Assembly (NCBI GenBank): GCA_963710315.1 | Contig: CAVPZW010000001.1 | Span: 62,001-126,000 of the forward strand | Length of the DNA: 64,000 bases | DNA from: Palsa-360 sp963710315 | GTDB taxonomy: Bacteria; Acidobacteriota; Terriglobia; Acidiferrales; UBA7541 | Reading direction: 5' to 3' | Shown here: positions 62,232-64,000 of the stretch, in pieces | Layout of the letters: each line of letters begins with the position of its first letter | How positions within the stretch are numbered: position 1 is the first letter of the stretch | Notes under the pieces: model-generated | The model's input: the letters and a program-made list of their open reading frames with translations, nothing else | Databases searched by the model: none | What the model was told of the DNA's origin: nothing | Translations under genes and position numbers: made by a program

Positions 62232-64000
62232 TCAGGCGCGCTCCAACGGGCACTTCTTCCAGGAAACCGGCGAGCACGGGCGCTCCATCCGGAAGCGACG
62301 CCGCCACGATCATGCCGTTCGATTCCACGCCGCGCAGTTTTCGCGGCGCCAAATTGGTCACCACCACTACCTTGCGCCCCACCAGGTCCTCGGGCTTGTA
62401 GGCCAGCGCCAGTCCCGCAACGATCTGCCGCACTTCATCGCCGATATCGACTTGCAGTTGCAGCAGCTTGTCCGCGCCGGCCACGCGCTCGGCGGACTTC
62501 ACCAGCCCCACTCGCATCTCCACTTTAGCGAAATCCTCAATGCCAATTTTGGCCGCCACTGCAACGGCCGGGGCCGCTGCGGCAGCACCTGTGGCAACGG
62601 GAGCGCTTGTTGCCGAGGCAACCGGCGGTACCGGGGGATTATTCTGTTCTTGCTCCATGGCTTCAATCCTCGCAATCGTTTCGGATTTGTCTACGCGCGG
62701 GAAAATTCCTTCGGGCTTCCCCGTCTTGGTTCCAGGCTTGAGCTGCCCCCAGCTGAGTTGGTCCAATTGGACTTCGCCCAAAGGCTCTGTCTGCCCCAAT
62801 TGATTCCAAATTTTCTGCGTGGCCTGCGGGAGAATAGGGTGCGCCAGCGCGGCAATAATGCGCAGGCTCTCCGCCGCCGTGTACAGAACTGTTCCCAGGC
62901 GCGCTCGATCTTCCGGCTTATCGGCCAGCGCCCAGGGCTTTTCCACGGTGATGAATTTGTCGATGATGGCGACTTGCGCCCAAATCGCTTCGAGCGCGTG
63001 CGAAAAACCGAATCGGTCATACAACTTCATGATGTTGGCCAGCGCTTCGTCCGCAAAATCGGCCGCGCCCGGAGCGTACATTTCCAGGCCGGCTGCCGTG
63101 GGCTTCGGAATTTCGCCGCCAAAGTAGCGCTCGATCATGGTCAGCGTGCGGCTGGCCAGATTGCCCAGTCCGTTGGCCAGATCGCTGTTGTAGCGCGTGA
63201 CCATGGCGTCGTAAGAAAAGCTGCCGTCCTGCCCGAACACAATTTCGCGCAGCAGGTAGTAGCGCAGCGGCTCAATGCCCAGCGCGTTGACGATGGGGCG
63301 CGGCCGCACCACGTTGCCGCGAGATTTGCTCATCTTCTCGCTGTCAAACAGCAGCCAACCGTGCGCCCAGATTTGCTTGGGCAGCGGCAAATCCGCCGCC
63401 ATCAGGAACGCCGGCCAATACACGGCGTGAAATCGAATAATTTCCTTGCCCACGATGTGCAAATCGGCGGGCCACAATCCGCGTTGGTCGAAGTCCGGGC
63501 CGCCCGCGGCGCTCAGGTATCCGATCAGCGCGTCAAACCACACGTAGAAAACGTGCGGCGCTTCGTCCGGCACGGGAATGCCCCAGCGGATGGTGGTTCG
63601 CGTGATGGAAAGATTCTTCAGGCCGCCATTCACGAAACTTAGAACTTCATTCCGGCGGCTCTCCGGCTGAATAAAATCCGGATTGTCGGCGTAGAAATCG
63701 AGAAGCTTTTGCTGAAATTCGGAAAGCTTGAAGAAATAATTTTCTTCCGTGACGGTTTCCGTGGGCCGGCCGCAATCGGGACAAGGGTCGCCGGGTCCAG
63801 CGTCCACAACGTAGGCATTGTCATGCACGCAGTATTGCCCGGTGTAGTGGCCCTTATCGATAAAGCCGTTGTCCCGGCAGCGCTTGAACAACCACTCCAC
63901 GGTGCGGTGATGATTCTCATCCGTGGTGCGGATGAATTCGTCGCCCGCAATTCCCAAGTCGTCCCACAGCTGTTTCCACTGCACGGCAAGTTCGGTGGAA
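62227..64000 (-). CDS. metG: Methionyl-tRNA synthetase, 3' part (5' end outside window)
   Basis: The frame is open to the window edge, so the N-terminus with the HIGH motif is missing. About 590 residues are visible. They include the second part of the catalytic domain with a zinc cluster CPDCGRPTETV, FDALIGYLSAAGGPDFDQ, and KMSKS in LLFDSEKMSKSRGNVVRP. The anticodon-binding helices follow, then an Ala/Val/Pro-rich linker, and a C-terminal tRNA-binding EMAP/Trbp111 domain (FAKVEMRVGLVKSAERVAGA, ending EVPVGARLK). It charges tRNA-Met. The C-terminal domain supports dimerisation. Sits upstream of tatD. Confidence 0.95.
   Translation of the reverse strand, partial: STELAVQWKQLWDDLGIAGDEFIRTTDENHHRTVEWLFKRCRDNGFIDKGHYTGQYCVHDNAYVVDAGPGDPCPDCGRPTETVTEENYFFKLSEFQQKLLDFYADNPDFIQPESRRNEVLSFVNGGLKNLSITRTTIRWGIPVPDEAPHVFYVWFDALIGYLSAAGGPDFDQRGLWPADLHIVGKEIIRFHAVYWPAFLMAADLPLPKQIWAHGWLLFDSEKMSKSRGNVVRPRPIVNALGIEPLRYYLLREIVFGQDGSFSYDAMVTRYNSDLANGLGNLASRTLTMIERYFGGEIPKPTAAGLEMYAPGAADFADEALANIMKLYDRFGFSHALEAIWAQVAIIDKFITVEKPWALADKPEDRARLGTVLYTAAESLRIIAALAHPILPQATQKIWNQLGQTEPLGEVQLDQLSWGQLKPGTKTGKPEGIFPRVDKSETIARIEAMEQEQNNPPVPPVASATSAPVATGAAAAAPAVAVAAKIGIEDFAKVEMRVGLVKSAERVAGADKLLQLQVDIGDEVRQIVAGLALAYKPEDLVGRKVVVVTNLAPRKLRGVESNGMIVAASLPDGAPVLAGFLEEVPVGARLK

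Overview
The window looks like a chromosomal segment of a Gram-negative, GC-rich bacterium, most likely an acidobacterium. That placement is inference from gene content and order; no rRNA or ribosomal protein is present to confirm it. The didermic envelope is clear: heptose-containing LPS genes (waaA, lpxK, waaF, gmhB, waaC), an mlaEFD lipid transport operon, BamD- and POTRA-type proteins and an OmpA-family protein. Large secreted S53 peptidases, short-overlap operons and abundant palindromic intergenic repeats also fit Acidobacteria.

Layout. 0.1-4.3 kb: HdeD-like membrane protein, rhomboid protease, secreted unknown, tRNA-Leu(CAA), and a frameshifted LplT-like MFS transporter. 4.4-10.3 kb: mlaEFD on the minus strand, divergent from aroC, def and fmt on the plus strand. 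10.6-23.4 kb is accessory: two tandem secreted endostatin-like proteins, a diheme cytochrome c, a DUF5519 protein, a DUF3237 protein, a SoxC-like sulfite dehydrogenase with its cytochrome c, an S53 peptidase with three Ig-like repeats, and a frameshifted OmpA protein. 23.7-33.4 kb: rsmB, a PASTA protein, rpe, a BamD-like lipoprotein, a receiver-domain protein with a long disordered tail and a PopZ-like end, and valS. 33.5-40.0 kb: birA-coaX-unknown-rlmD-comEC, tightly packed. 40.1-45.7 kb, minus strand: waaA-lpxK-waaF-gmhB-waaC plus an ICMT-type methyltransferase, almost all joined by 4-8 nt overlaps. 45.9-64 kb: secreted unknown, pcrA, small secreted unknown, MDR oxidoreductase, broken APC permease, add, purS, glmS (broken reading frame), POTRA-only protein, TPR-thioredoxin protein, then minus-strand HDAC-family protein, polyprenyl synthase, tatD and the 3' part of metG, which runs off the end.

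Two themes cut across the window. First, six genes (MFS transporter, endostatin-like 2, OmpA, waaF, APC permease, glmS) carry frameshifts while all domains stay readable. Because glmS and waaF are normally needed, I favour local sequence or assembly error over gene decay. Second, intergenic space is filled with at least five families of inverted-repeat elements. Some supply the stop codons of flanking genes, including both convergent genes comEC and the ICMT-type methyltransferase.

No CRISPR array, insertion sequence, prophage or obvious defence system is visible. The most interesting candidates are the receiver/PopZ-like protein, the bacterial endostatin-like pair, the stop-codon-donating palindromes, the exact 34-residue repeat in MlaD and an Asp-to-Asn change in the PcrA Walker B motif.
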